A stretch of 64,000 nucleotides of DNA from Streptomyces puniciscabiei (GCF_006715785.1 NZ_VFNX01000001.1:5250001-5314000); one strand, 5' to 3'. Positions 44,023 to 56,344 are shown, counted from the first letter of the stretch. A program made the numbers and translations. Notes: a model not told the origin generated them from the sequence alone.

Positions 44023-45012
44023 GGGGACCAGGAGGTCCGCCACCTCCAGGACGTGGCGGCCCGCCATGGAGGGCAGGCAGCGGCCGTGGACCGGGCCGAT
44101 CGCCGCTGACCAGTGGGCCGGAATCGCCGCGCTGCCCTGGGTCGCGCCCGCCAGGGCGCCGGCCACGGCCGCCGTGGTGTCGGCGTCGCGGCCCATGTTG
44201 ACGGCGGTGAGGACCGCCTCCGCGAAGTCGCCGTCGGCCGCCGCGTACGCGCCGAAGGCGAGGGCGACCGCCTCGGGGGCCAGGTCGGTCCAGGGGTAGC
44301 CGCCGATGACGACCGCGGAACGGACCGCCCGTTCGCCGAGGTGGGACACGGCCACCGCGCGGCGCAGGGAACGTGCCGTCCACGAGTCCTCGGGGATGAC
44401 CGCGAGGGCGGAGGCGATCACCACCGCGACCGGGGCGCCCGTCATCGCCGCGGCCACCCCCGCCGCGACGGCCTGGCCGCCGTAGATCCCCTCGCCCTCG
44501 TGGCTGACCGAACCGTCGATCGCCACCAGGCGGGCCGCTTCGGCGGGGCGGCCGGCGGCGAAGACGCCGAAGGGGGCCGCCCGCATGGCCAGGCCGTCGC
44601 TCCAGGCGTGCCGGTGCTGGGCCGAGATGGGGGCGGCCAGGCCCCGGCGCAGGTTCTCCAGCGTGCCGCGTTCGCTGAACCCCGCGCCGCGGAAGGGGCC
44701 CTCGGCGCGGTCGGCGATCCACTCGTGCCAGGCCGCCTCCACATGGGCCGGAGTCAGCGCCGAGCCGTGCCGGGCGAGCAACAGCCCCGAGAAGATCGCG
44801 TACTCGGTGTCGTCCGTACCGCACGGCCGCTCCGTCACGTAGCCCGTGATACGGCCCCAGCGGGCGCGGATCTCGGACGGCTTGAGGTTCTCCGCGGGCG
44901 CCCCCAGCGCGTCCCCGACGGCCAGGCCGAGCAGCGCGCCGCGGGCCCGGTCGCGCAGCCCGGCGGCGTCGTCGGGCGCCGGAACCGGGGGAGTGCAGGC
45001 GATCGATGCCAT
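43306..45012 (-). CDS. ADP-ribosylglycohydrolase with long repeat-built C-terminal tail (first of cluster)
   Basis: 568 residues. Residues 1-330 are a complete ADP-ribosylglycohydrolase: LLGLAVGDALGAPAENL (GDALG at 33-37), CGTDDTEYA (TDDT at 66-69) and NMGRDADTTAAVAGALAGA with D276 and D278. Residues about 331-568 are a low-complexity Pro/Thr/Ser/Arg tail of imperfect 35-45-residue repeats that begin PTERPAPVPPTSQ or similar, ending in PTESGGRVGERGSRG, which is the translated dispersed element. ATG 45012 has AAGGAGG seven bases upstream. First gene of the seven-gene leftward run; the divergent neighbour is the VIT transporter. Confidence 0.85.
   Translation of the reverse strand: MASIACTPPVPAPDDAAGLRDRARGALLGLAVGDALGAPAENLKPSEIRARWGRITGYVTERPCGTDDTEYAIFSGLLLARHGSALTPAHVEAAWHEWIADRAEGPFRGAGFSERGTLENLRRGLAAPISAQHRHAWSDGLAMRAAPFGVFAAGRPAEAARLVAIDGSVSHEGEGIYGGQAVAAGVAAAMTGAPVAVVIASALAVIPEDSWTARSLRRAVAVSHLGERAVRSAVVIGGYPWTDLAPEAVALAFGAYAAADGDFAEAVLTAVNMGRDADTTAAVAGALAGATQGSAAIPAHWSAAIGPVHGRCLPSMAGRHVLEVADLLVPGPTTIPPTPHPTEPRPPLPPTSHPTGPRPPLAPTSRPTERPAPVPPTSQTPHQATPTPFSPSSPSVEPRPPLSLTSPPPTGRPTERPAPVPPTSQAPRPATSTPISPTSPPLSPTSQPTERPASVPSTSPAHRATPTQVASASQLAESPPPLSPASRPTEKPPHLPTTPQPPERPGPVPSIRPTRPATVTQVGPAFRPPEPSPPLSSASRPTESGGRVGERGSRGRSPLVGADREGRP
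43335..43400. repeat. Dispersed Streptomyces-type repeat (copy 2, inside a gene)
   Basis: Same element as at 13245-13312: hairpin beginning ccagggggctccg, then the cacccgactcggtcgg block. Here it is read as the last codons of the first ADP-ribosylglycohydrolase gene. Confidence 0.75.
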
Positions 45013-45156
45013 GGGCGGCCTCCTTCAGCGGGACCACGGGACGCTTTGCGGATGTGTGCCACCACGCGCGGCCGCGAGAGCCCCGGCAGGGTCCGAGTCA
45101 CCCACTTGGCAACTGAGCAAGATCATGCACGGATGAGCAAATCCGGGTAAAGGCGC

Positions 45157-45171
45157 AGGTTAGCCCAGCCT
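45157..45171. promoter_or_regulatory. Iron-box-like site 1
   Basis: AGGTTAGCCCAGCCT matches 12 of 15 core positions of the DtxR/IdeR/DmdR iron box (AGGTTAGGCTAACCT). It lies in the shared region between the ADP-ribosylglycohydrolase cluster and the VIT gene. Confidence 0.4.
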
Positions 45172-45240
45172 TTCCTTGCTGGCGGCGAGGGGGGAATGGG
45201 CGTAGGTTCGGTGGCGTCGAAAAGTAGAACTCGTCCAAAG

Positions 45241-45259
45241 TTAGCTTTGGCTAAGCTAT
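45241..45259. promoter_or_regulatory. Iron-box-like site 2
   Basis: TTAGCTTTGGCTAAGCTAT matches 15 of 19 positions of the symmetric DtxR-family consensus (TTAGGTTAGGCTAACCTAA). It includes ttagc-tttg-gctaa and ends 14 bp before the VIT start codon. Confidence 0.5.
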
Positions 45260-45273
45260 CCCGGGGGGCCCGC

Positions 45274-46005
45274 ATGGCCATCATCGAAACCCAGGCCGCG
45301 CTCCACGAAGCGCACCGCGACAACCACACCCACCGCGATGTCAACGGAGGGTGGCTGCGGCCCGCCGTCTTCGGTGCCATGGACGGACTCGTGTCCAACC
45401 TCGCCCTGATGACCGGTGTGGCCGGCGGGTCCGTGAGCCAGCAGACCATTGTCATCACCGGGCTCGCGGGACTGGCGGCGGGTGCCTTCTCCATGGCGGC
45501 CGGTGAGTACACCTCGGTCGCCTCCCAGCGGGAGCTGGTCGAGGCCGAGCTCGACGTCGAGCGCCGCGAGCTGCGCAAGCACCCGCAGGACGAGGAGGAC
45601 GAGCTCGCCGCGCTGTACGTCGCCCGGGGCGTGGAGCCGGACCTGGCCCGCGAGGTCGCGCGGCAGCTGTCCAGGGATCCCGAGCAGGCTCTGGAGATCC
45701 ACGCCCGCGAGGAACTGGGCATCGACCCCGGTGATCTGCCCTCGCCGCTGGTCGCCGCCGTCTCCTCCTTCGGGTCCTTCGCCCTCGGCGCCCTGCTGCC
45801 CGTGCTGCCGTTCCTGCTCGGCGCGACCGCCTTGTGGCCCACCGTGCTGCTCGCCCTCGCCGGTCTCTTCGGCTGCGGTGCCGTGGTGGCCAAGGTGACC
45901 GCGCGGAGCTGGTGGTACAGCGGTCTGAGGCAGCTCGCGCTGGGCGGTGCGGCGGCCGGTGTGACGTACGCCCTGGGCACCCTGTTCGGAACGGCCGTAG
46001 GATAG
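45274..46005 (+). CDS. VIT1/CCC1-family iron/manganese transporter
   Basis: 243 residues. LRPAVFGAMDGLVSNLALMTGVAGG is the first helix with the conserved Asp; ITGLAGLAAGAFSMAAGEYTSVASQRELVEAEL holds the second helix with Met/Glu and the start of the cytoplasmic metal-binding helices, rich in Glu (HPQDEEDELAALYVARGVEPDLA). Three more helices follow. VIT1/CCC1 proteins move Fe(II)/Mn(II) out of the cytoplasm, usually to prevent toxicity. ATG 45274 follows a G-run and an iron-box-like site, which makes metal control plausible. The N-terminus has a His-rich patch (HEAHRDNHTHRD). Confidence 0.92.
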   Translation: MAIIETQAALHEAHRDNHTHRDVNGGWLRPAVFGAMDGLVSNLALMTGVAGGSVSQQTIVITGLAGLAAGAFSMAAGEYTSVASQRELVEAELDVERRELRKHPQDEEDELAALYVARGVEPDLAREVARQLSRDPEQALEIHAREELGIDPGDLPSPLVAAVSSFGSFALGALLPVLPFLLGATALWPTVLLALAGLFGCGAVVAKVTARSWWYSGLRQLALGGAAAGVTYALGTLFGTAVG

Positions 46006-46014
46006 CGACGCCGG

Positions 46015-46040
46015 TACTTATGCGTTGGGCCGTATAAGTA
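46015..46040. terminator. Inverted repeat after the VIT gene
   Basis: tacttat/ataagta arms with a 12-nt spacer (nine bp with one mismatch if extended inward), ten bp past the VIT stop. AT-rich, so either a weak terminator or an operator. Confidence 0.4.
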
Positions 46041-46270
46041 GCCAGGAAAGCCCGTTACTCGCTGGTTTCGACCGCGTGACCACCGGGCATGAGCCGTAAG
46101 CGCTGTGGGCAATGACGCCTGTGGCACCCCGCGGGGTGAGTGACGACGCTCCCCCCGCCTCCCATAGGGCCGCCGGATGCCGATCCGACCGATCGGGTCC
46201 GTTCGGTCCCCTTCACACGTTCGCCGCGACCGTGCGGCGCCCCGGCCGTCACGCGCGGCCCCGCCGTGCG

Positions 46271-46350
46271 CCGTGCGGCACTCGCCGCCCCCGTGCGGCA
46301 ATCGCCGCCCTGCGCGGCACCCCGCCGCCCCCGTGCGGCACCCGCGCCAC
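46271..46350. repeat. Four tandem 20-bp GC-rich units
   Basis: Units start at 46271, 46291, 46311 and 46331, built on ccgtgcggca followed by nntcgccgccc-type sequence; units one and two differ at one base and later ones are more diverged. A related gtgcggc is at 46232. Confidence 0.75.
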
Positions 46351-46411
46351 GGACCCCGTGGCGTCCGCATGTTGGAACGGTCTATCCGCTTCCCGGGAAC
46401 CGCCCCATCAT

Positions 46412-46427
46412 GTAACCTGCACGAAAT
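46412..46427 (+). promoter_or_regulatory. GlnR-like site upstream of gltB
   Basis: GTAAC-CTGCAC-GAAAT fits the actinobacterial GlnR pattern gTnAC-n6-GaAAc; six bases further on, ATCAC fits a third half-site partly. It is 75 bp before the gltB start. By-eye match only. Confidence 0.4.
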
Positions 46428-46501
46428 TTTGAGATCACGCAGAGGGCCAACGTCGTCCCTCGGCACCTGCCACATGCCTGATGACGACGACGGGAGAGCC
46501 G

Positions 46502-51089
<4,588 letters not shown>

Positions 51090-51097
<8 letters not shown>

Positions 51098-52553
51098 CCC
51101 GAAGGGCTTCCTGAACCACGGCCGCGAGGTCGCCAAGACCCGCCCCGTCGCCGAGCGGGTCAAGGACTGGAACGAGGTCTACGTCCCCGGCTCCCTGCTG
51201 CCGATCATCAGCAAGCAGGCCAGCCGGTGCATGGACTGCGGCATCCCGTTCTGCCACAACGGCTGTCCGCTGGGGAACCTGATCCCCGAGTGGAACGACT
51301 ACGCCTACCGCGAGGACTGGGCGGCCGCCCAGGAGCGCCTGCACGCGACCAACAACTTCCCGGAGTTCACCGGTCGCCTCTGCCCGGCCCCCTGTGAGTC
51401 GGCGTGCGTGCTCGGCATCAACCAGCCGCCGGTCACCATCAAGAACGTCGAGGTCTCGATCATCGACAAGGCCTGGGAGACCGGGGACGTCGCCCCGCAG
51501 ATCCCCGAGCGCCTCTCCGGCAAGACGGTCGCGGTCATCGGCTCCGGCCCGGCGGGTCTCGCCGCCGCCCAGCAGCTGACCCGGGCCGGCCACACCGTCG
51601 CCGTCTACGAGCGCGCGGACCGCATCGGAGGCCTCCTGCGGTACGGCATCCCCGAGTTCAAGATGGAGAAGCGGCACATCAACCGCCGTATCGAGCAGAT
51701 GCGCGCGGAGGGCACCCGCTTCCGCACCGGCATCGAGATCGGCCGCGACCTCAAGGCGACCGACCTGAAGAAGCGGTACGACGCGATCGTGATCGCCGCC
51801 GGCGCCACGACCGCCCGTGACCTGCCGGTGCCGGGCCGTGAGCTCAAGGGCATCCACCAGGCCATGGAGTACCTGCCCCTGGCGAACAAGGTCCAGGAGG
51901 GCGACTACGTCACCCCGCCGATCTCGGCCGAGGGCAAGCACGTCGTCGTGATCGGCGGCGGTGACACCGGCGCGGACTGCGTGGGCACCGCCCACCGGCA
52001 GGGCGCGGCCTCCGTCACCCAGCTGGAGATCATGCCCCGCCCGAACGACGAGCGGCACCCGGTCAACCAGCCCTGGCCGACCTTCCCGATGCTCTACAAG
52101 GTCACCAGCGCGCACGAGGAGGGCGGTGAGCGGGTCTACTCCGTCTCCACCACCCACTTCGAGGGCGACGAGGACGGCAACGTGCAGTGGCTGCACCTCA
52201 CCGAGGTGGAGTTCGTCGACGGCAAGCTGACCTCCAAGCCGGGCACCGAGCGCAAGATCCCGGCCCAGCTGGTCACCCTCGCCATGGGCTTCACCGGCAC
52301 CGACCGGGAGAACGGCCTGGTCGAGCAGTTCGGCCTGGACCTCGACGAACGCGGTAACATCGCCCGCGACGCCGACTTCCAGACCAACGTGCCGGGTGTG
52401 TTCGTCGCCGGTGACGCCGGCCGCGGCCAGTCCCTCATCGTGTGGGCGATCGCGGAGGGCCGCTCGGCCGCCCGCGGAGTCGACCGCTTCCTGACCGGTG
52501 CCAGCGACCTGCCGGCCCCGATCCGCCCGACGGACCGCGCCCTGGCGGTCTGA
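51090..52553 (+). CDS. gltD: Glutamate synthase small subunit
   Basis: 487 residues. It feeds electrons from NADPH through FAD and 4Fe-4S centres to GltB. N-terminal cysteines for the clusters are in [18 protein letters not shown] and [13 protein letters not shown]; the FAD motif is [15 protein letters not shown] and the NADPH motif is [15 protein letters not shown]; a C-terminal FAD contact is [21 protein letters not shown] 51090 lies inside the end of gltB, so translation is coupled and subunits are made in proportion. A hairpin follows. Confidence 0.97.
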
Positions 52554-52601
52554 CGGCACCCCTGAAGACGTCCCGTACAACGGCGTACGGAACACTGACG
52601 G

Positions 52602-52640
52602 CGCCTGCCCAACTGTCCCCGACCGGACGCCGGGCAGGCG
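52602..52640 (+). terminator. Hairpin after gltD
   Basis: cgcctgccc/gggcaggcg stem (52602-52610, 52632-52640) with a 21-nt loop, 48 bp past gltD and before a convergent gene. Confidence 0.6.
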
Positions 52641-52664
52641 TCGTTGCATGTCCGGATGCGGGCG

Positions 52665-53342
52665 CTACTCGTACCAGACACCAGCGAGCGGCCCGCGCTC
52701 CGTGACGGCCCGCACCCCGGACGGCAGGACCGCCCTGTCCAGATCACCGCGGATGTGCTGATAGAGCGAGGGTGTGGGCAGGCCGGTGGTCTGGATCCAG
52801 CCACGGCCGTGCACATGGCCGGCCGCGATCAGCTCCTCCGTCTGCCCCGCCGGGGCCAGGTCCTTGTGGTACAGCTGACCGATCGTCTGGTCGTCGTCGG
52901 CGTAGGCGAACCGTGCCGCGTAGGCGTACCGGTCGGCGTTCAGCCAGACGTAGAGCACGACGGGCTTGTCCAGCACCGTACGGAACCACCGCGCCGACCG
53001 GTCGGCCAGTTCCTCGACGGTGCCGGTGGCCTCCAGACCCCAGCCGGAGGGACGGTCGGTCAGGGTGAACATCTGGTTGTGCAGACGGTCACCGCGGACC
53101 CGGTCGCCGTAGAAGTGCACGCCGACGTCGATCAGATGCCGGCGCGCCCCGGGGTCGCCGAAGGACAGGCAGGCGACCAGCGAGTCCCAGCCGTCCGACC
53201 GGAAGATGTCTCCGTCGACACGGGCCTCGGCCCAGCCGGCGGTGCGCTCCCGCAGCGCGGCCGCGAAGGCGCGCTCCTCGTCGGTGAACTCGAACTCTTC
53301 GTCGTCCTCCGGTTCGATGACGAACCACGGGTGCTCAGGCAT
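52665..53342 (-). CDS. Hypothetical protein
   Basis: 225 residues, acidic at the N-terminus (EPEDDEEFEFTDEERAFAAAL), then a mixed alpha/beta region with many aromatics (GVHFYGDR, VLYVWLNADRYAYAARFAYADDD, QLYHKDLAP, RGWIQTTGLPTPSLYQHI). No membrane segment, no Cys cluster, and no family I recognise. The ATG at 53342 is the most natural start because the charged N-terminus begins there, though the ribosome-binding site is poor. It is convergent with gltD and 56 bp downstream of the rhomboid gene on the same strand, so the two may share a transcript. Confidence 0.7.
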   Translation of the reverse strand: MPEHPWFVIEPEDDEEFEFTDEERAFAAALRERTAGWAEARVDGDIFRSDGWDSLVACLSFGDPGARRHLIDVGVHFYGDRVRGDRLHNQMFTLTDRPSGWGLEATGTVEELADRSARWFRTVLDKPVVLYVWLNADRYAYAARFAYADDDQTIGQLYHKDLAPAGQTEELIAAGHVHGRGWIQTTGLPTPSLYQHIRGDLDRAVLPSGVRAVTERGPLAGVWYE

Positions 53343-53398
53343 GGCCGGAAGCGTACGGTCGGCCCCGCGGGCCGGACACCTGGTTTTCCCGTGCCGGC

Positions 53399-54265
53399 TC
53401 AGGCCGTCAGCGACGTCACCTTCATCCAGGTCAGGACCAGCAGCAGCGCGAGCACCGCCACGCACACGCCCGCCTGGATCGGCGTGCGCCGGCCGTCCCG
53501 GGGCGCGTAGGCGTAGGCCAGCGTCACCACTCCGCCCGCGAGCAGGCCGCCGAGATGGGCCTGCCAGGAGGTCAGCCATGCGGAGATCACCAGCCAGGCC
53601 AGCAGCCCGCCCATGTACTGGTTGACCGCCCGCATGTCGTAGCCGAGGCGACGCCCCATCACGTAGTAGGCCGCGCCCAGACCGAAGATCGCGCCGGACG
53701 CGCCGACCGTGAACGACGTGGGGGCGAGCAGCAGCACCAGCACCGAGCCGCCCAGCGCCGACAGCAGATACAGCGCGAGGTAGCGGGCGCGGCCGAGCTG
53801 CGCCTCGACCACCCGGCCGAGGTTCCACAGCGCGAGCATGTTGAACAGGACGTGCGTGATGCCGAACGTCCCCTCGCCGGGCGTCAGATGCAGGAAGGCG
53901 CCGGTCAGCAGTCGGTACCACTCGCCGTGGGCGACACCCTCCGGGAGGTATCCCGCGGGCACGGTGCCGAGCATGGCGAACCGGTCCTCGACCGACGGCC
54001 GCGCCAACTCGGCCAGGTAGGCGAGCAGGTTGAGCCCGATGAGGAGGTAGGTCACCAGCCGTACCGCGCTGACCCGGCCGCCGAACGCCGTGCGCGCCCG
54101 GCGGACCGACCGCGCGCCCTCCTTCACGCACTCCACGCACTGGTGGCCGACGGCCGCCTCGCGCATGCAGTCCGGGCAGATGTAGCGGTCGCAGCGTGTG
54201 CAGCGGACGTGGGACTCCACCTTGGGATGACGAAAGCAGGTGGTCACGGCGGACTCGGCGGTCAC
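53399..54265 (-). CDS. Rhomboid-family intramembrane serine protease
   Basis: 288 residues. The N-terminal 50 residues are a B-box-like zinc finger (CFRHPKVESHVRCTRCDRYICPDCMREAAVGHQCVEC). Six or seven membrane helices follow, with the L1-loop WYRLLTGAFLH, the HVLFNMLALWNLG helix, the nucleophile S190 in GASGAIFGLGAAYYV and the catalytic H237 in WQAHLGGLLAG. Both dyad residues are present, so it should be active in cleaving membrane-bound substrates. GTG 54265 has GAGGAG six bases upstream. The substrate is unknown; the zinc finger is common in actinobacterial rhomboids. Confidence 0.92.
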   Translation of the reverse strand: MTAESAVTTCFRHPKVESHVRCTRCDRYICPDCMREAAVGHQCVECVKEGARSVRRARTAFGGRVSAVRLVTYLLIGLNLLAYLAELARPSVEDRFAMLGTVPAGYLPEGVAHGEWYRLLTGAFLHLTPGEGTFGITHVLFNMLALWNLGRVVEAQLGRARYLALYLLSALGGSVLVLLLAPTSFTVGASGAIFGLGAAYYVMGRRLGYDMRAVNQYMGGLLAWLVISAWLTSWQAHLGGLLAGGVVTLAYAYAPRDGRRTPIQAGVCVAVLALLLVLTWMKVTSLTA

Positions 54266-54401
54266 GGCCGGCTCCTCGGGGGAAGGTCGGGTCGGGGTGA
54301 GCCGGTGGGGACGGCGGCGAACAAAATAGCGAACTGGTGTGACGTGAGCGACAACAGGGCCCGGTGTTCACATAAGCTGCCCGGAAAGCCGAGGGGGGAC
54401 C

Positions 54402-55127
54402 ATGGCCGCGATCAGTCTCAGCAAGGTGGCGGAGACCGCGCCCGCGCTCGTCGGCGCGTACCGGTCGGCGGGAGTGTCGCTCACCAAGCACGGGCTCGAC
54501 GGACTGCGCGCCGCCGTCTACCTGGTGGTCGACCACTCGGGCTCGATGAAGCCGTACTACCGGGACGGCAGCGTGCAGACGCTCGCCGACCGGGTGCTGG
54601 GCCTGTCCGCGCACCTGGACGACGACGGCCGGGTGCCGGTGGTGTTCTTCTCCACCGACGTCGACGCGGTCACCGACATCGCCCTCGACCGCCACGAGGG
54701 CAGTGTGGAGCGGATCGTGGCCGGGCTCGGGCACATGGGAAAGACCAGCTATCACCTGGCGATGGACGCGGTCATCGACCACTACCTGGACAGCGGCGCC
54801 ACCGATCCCGCCCTGGTCGTCTTCCAGACCGACGGCGGCCCGGTCGACAAGCTCGCCGCCGAACGCTATCTGTGCAAGGCGGCGGGGCTTCCGCTGTTCT
54901 GGCAGTTCGTCGGCTTCGGCGACCCGGGCAGCCGGCAGTTCGAGTTCCTGCGCAAGCTGGACGAGCTGGCCGTGCCGGACAAGCGGATCGTGGACAACGC
55001 CGGCTTCTTCCACGCCGGCCAGGACCCCCGGCGTCTCTCCGACGCCGAGCTGTACGACCGGCTCGTGGCCGAGTTCCCGCGCTGGCTGGCGGCCGCACGC
55101 GCCGCCGGCGTCGTCCGGATTCCCTAA
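54402..55127 (+). CDS. VWA-domain protein (TerF-like)
   Basis: 241 residues, essentially one von Willebrand factor A domain of the type found at the end of TerF tellurite/stress proteins. The metal-ion-dependent adhesion site is complete: DHSGSMKPYY (first), KTSYHLAMD (Thr) and TDGGPVDK (Asp). The N-terminus ISLSKVAETAPALVGAYRSAGVSLTKHGLDGLRAAVYLVVD is typical of this group. Other ter genes are not nearby. It probably acts as a protein-protein interaction module in stress response; no enzyme activity is implied. The ATG at 54402 follows AGGGGGGACC. Confidence 0.85.
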   Translation: MAAISLSKVAETAPALVGAYRSAGVSLTKHGLDGLRAAVYLVVDHSGSMKPYYRDGSVQTLADRVLGLSAHLDDDGRVPVVFFSTDVDAVTDIALDRHEGSVERIVAGLGHMGKTSYHLAMDAVIDHYLDSGATDPALVVFQTDGGPVDKLAAERYLCKAAGLPLFWQFVGFGDPGSRQFEFLRKLDELAVPDKRIVDNAGFFHAGQDPRRLSDAELYDRLVAEFPRWLAAARAAGVVRIP

Positions 55128-55150
55128 CAGGTGTTTGAAACAATGGGTGG

Positions 55151-55762
55151 GTGCCGACCAAGAAGAAGCCCCAGGTGACCGCGGCGGCGGCCCGGCGCGG
55201 CGAACTCCTCCGCACCGCCGCCGAGGTCTTCGCCGAGCACGGCTACAACGCCACCACCGTCCGCAGGATCGCCGACCACGCCGGGATGCTCGCGGGCAGC
55301 CTGTACTACCACTTCGACTCCAAGGAGTCGATGCTCGAGGAGATCCTGCGGACCTTCCTCGACGAGCTGTGGGACGGCTACGACACCGTCCTCGCCTCCG
55401 GGCTCGGGCCCCGCGAGACGCTCCAGGCGCTGGTCACCGAGTCCTTCCGGGAGATCGACCGGCACCGCGCCGCCGTCGCGATCTACCAGAAGGAGAGCAG
55501 GCAGCTCGTCGCCCAGGAGCGGTTCGCCTTCCTCGCCGAGTCGCAGACGCGGTTCGAGAAGGCCTGGCTCGGTACGCTGGAGCGCGGGGTCGCCGAGCAC
55601 GTCTTCCGCGCCGACCTCGATGTCCGCCTCACCTACCGGTTCGTGCGCGACACCGTCTGGGTCGCCGCCTCCTGGTACCGGCCCGGCGGCGGGCACAGCC
55701 CCGAGGAGATCGCCCGCCAGTATCTGTCGATGGTGCTGGACGGGATCGCCGTACGCGCCTAG
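55151..55762 (+). CDS. TetR-family transcriptional regulator
   Basis: 203 residues. The HTH is at about 15-62: RRGELLRTAAEVFAEHGYNATTVRRIADHAGMLAGSLYYHFDSKESML. The helical ligand domain contains EIDRHRAAVAIYQKESRQL and WVAASWYRPGGGHSPEEIARQYL, which resembles the KstR2/fatty-acid-type TetR subgroup, though no target genes of that kind are adjacent. It starts at GTG 55151. A short palindrome tgttt-g-aaaca (55132-55142) lies just before it and may be its own operator. Convergent with the MarR gene 12 bp away. Confidence 0.88.
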   Translation: MPTKKKPQVTAAAARRGELLRTAAEVFAEHGYNATTVRRIADHAGMLAGSLYYHFDSKESMLEEILRTFLDELWDGYDTVLASGLGPRETLQALVTESFREIDRHRAAVAIYQKESRQLVAQERFAFLAESQTRFEKAWLGTLERGVAEHVFRADLDVRLTYRFVRDTVWVAASWYRPGGGHSPEEIARQYLSMVLDGIAVRA

Positions 55763-55774
55763 ATCCCCGTACGG

Positions 55775-56257
55775 TCAGCCCGTCAGGCGGGCCGCGGCGG
55801 CGCGCTGGCGCTCGCTCATGACGGACAGGAACCGGATGACGGTCCGCAGCTCGTCGGTGCTGAACTCCTCGCAGGCCTCGACGACGTCCCGCGCCCAGTC
55901 CTCGAAGAACCCCGCCAGCTCGGCGATCTTCTCCTCGTTCAGCTCGACCAGCACCCGGCGCTTGTCGGTCGGGTGCTTGACCCTGCGGACGAAGCCCTTG
56001 GTCTCCAGCCGGTCCAGCAGCCCGGTGACGGAGGCGGGCGCCAGTCCGGTCAGCTCGGCGAGGTCCTTCGCGGTGAGCGGGCCGTGTCGCTGGAGGAGGT
56101 CGAGGGTCTTCTCCTCCGTCGCGTTCAGCCCCTGCCTGGCGGCGACCGCGGAGTGGAACATGACCGTCACCCCGCTGTGTACCCGCCCCACCTCCATGAG
56201 CTGCCGCAACGCCTCGGACCGCGCCGGCTCGTCCGGCCTCTCGTCTGCCTTGGTCAT
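55775..56257 (-). CDS. MarR-family transcriptional regulator
   Basis: 160 residues. The winged HTH lies at about 45-105 (LNATEEKTLDLLQRHGPLTAKDLAELTGLAPASVTGLLDRLETKGFVRRVKHPTDKRRVLVEL), including the DKRR wing typical of MarR. Flanking helices form the dimer interface and ligand pocket. It is divergent from an EmrB-type exporter, with two near-identical operator-like sites in the 111-bp gap, so it most likely represses both. ATG 56257. Confidence 0.92.
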   Translation of the reverse strand: MTKADERPDEPARSEALRQLMEVGRVHSGVTVMFHSAVAARQGLNATEEKTLDLLQRHGPLTAKDLAELTGLAPASVTGLLDRLETKGFVRRVKHPTDKRRVLVELNEEKIAELAGFFEDWARDVVEACEEFSTDELRTVIRFLSVMSERQRAAAARLTG

Positions 56258-56276
56258 GTCCCCAGACTAACAAAAA

Positions 56277-56292
56277 TTTCGTTCGGACGAAC
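56277..56292. promoter_or_regulatory. MarR operator candidate 1
   Basis: TTTCGTTCGGACGAAC, containing ttcgt-tcgg-acgaa; 20 bp upstream of the MarR start. Shares 14 of 16 bases with site 2. Confidence 0.65.
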
Positions 56293-56328
56293 TAACGACT
56301 TGCCAAGGCTGGCGTGCGGGTGCAACTC

Positions 56329-56344
56329 TTTCGTTAGGTCGAAC
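56329..56344. promoter_or_regulatory. MarR operator candidate 2
   Basis: TTTCGTTAGGTCGAAC; with the next bases it forms tttcgtt-aggtcg-aacgaaa, perfect 7-bp arms. It lies 25 bp before the MFS start and 52 bp from site 1. Confidence 0.7.

Larger units (their letters stand above)
46006..46501. other. 496-bp intergenic region before gltB
   Basis: No gene is seen. From left to right it holds an inverted repeat (46015-46040), a 20-bp GC tandem repeat (46271-46350), a GlnR-like site (46412-46427) and the gltB ribosome-binding site GGGAGAG. Its size suggests a complex promoter or a long untranslated leader. Confidence 0.6.

Noticed and set aside
42203..44299. Gly-rich 698-codon plus-strand frame opposite the repeat tail and second paralogue
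   Set aside because: Antisense of the Pro-rich tail and of an intact enzyme gene; no start signal and no conserved motif.
42191..45037. Possible single fused 948-residue protein covering the first two ADP-ribosylglycohydrolase genes
   Set aside because: Only the part after 43309 is in a coding frame there; upstream of it the frame is out of register with the real first gene, which has its own motifs and stop.
46271..46350. CRISPR-like array
   Set aside because: The 20-bp units are contiguous, GC-only, with no unique spacers and no cas genes.
55132..55142. Palindrome tgttt-g-aaaca as a firm TetR operator
   Set aside because: Only 5-bp arms; mentioned with the gene but too short to call as a separate site.
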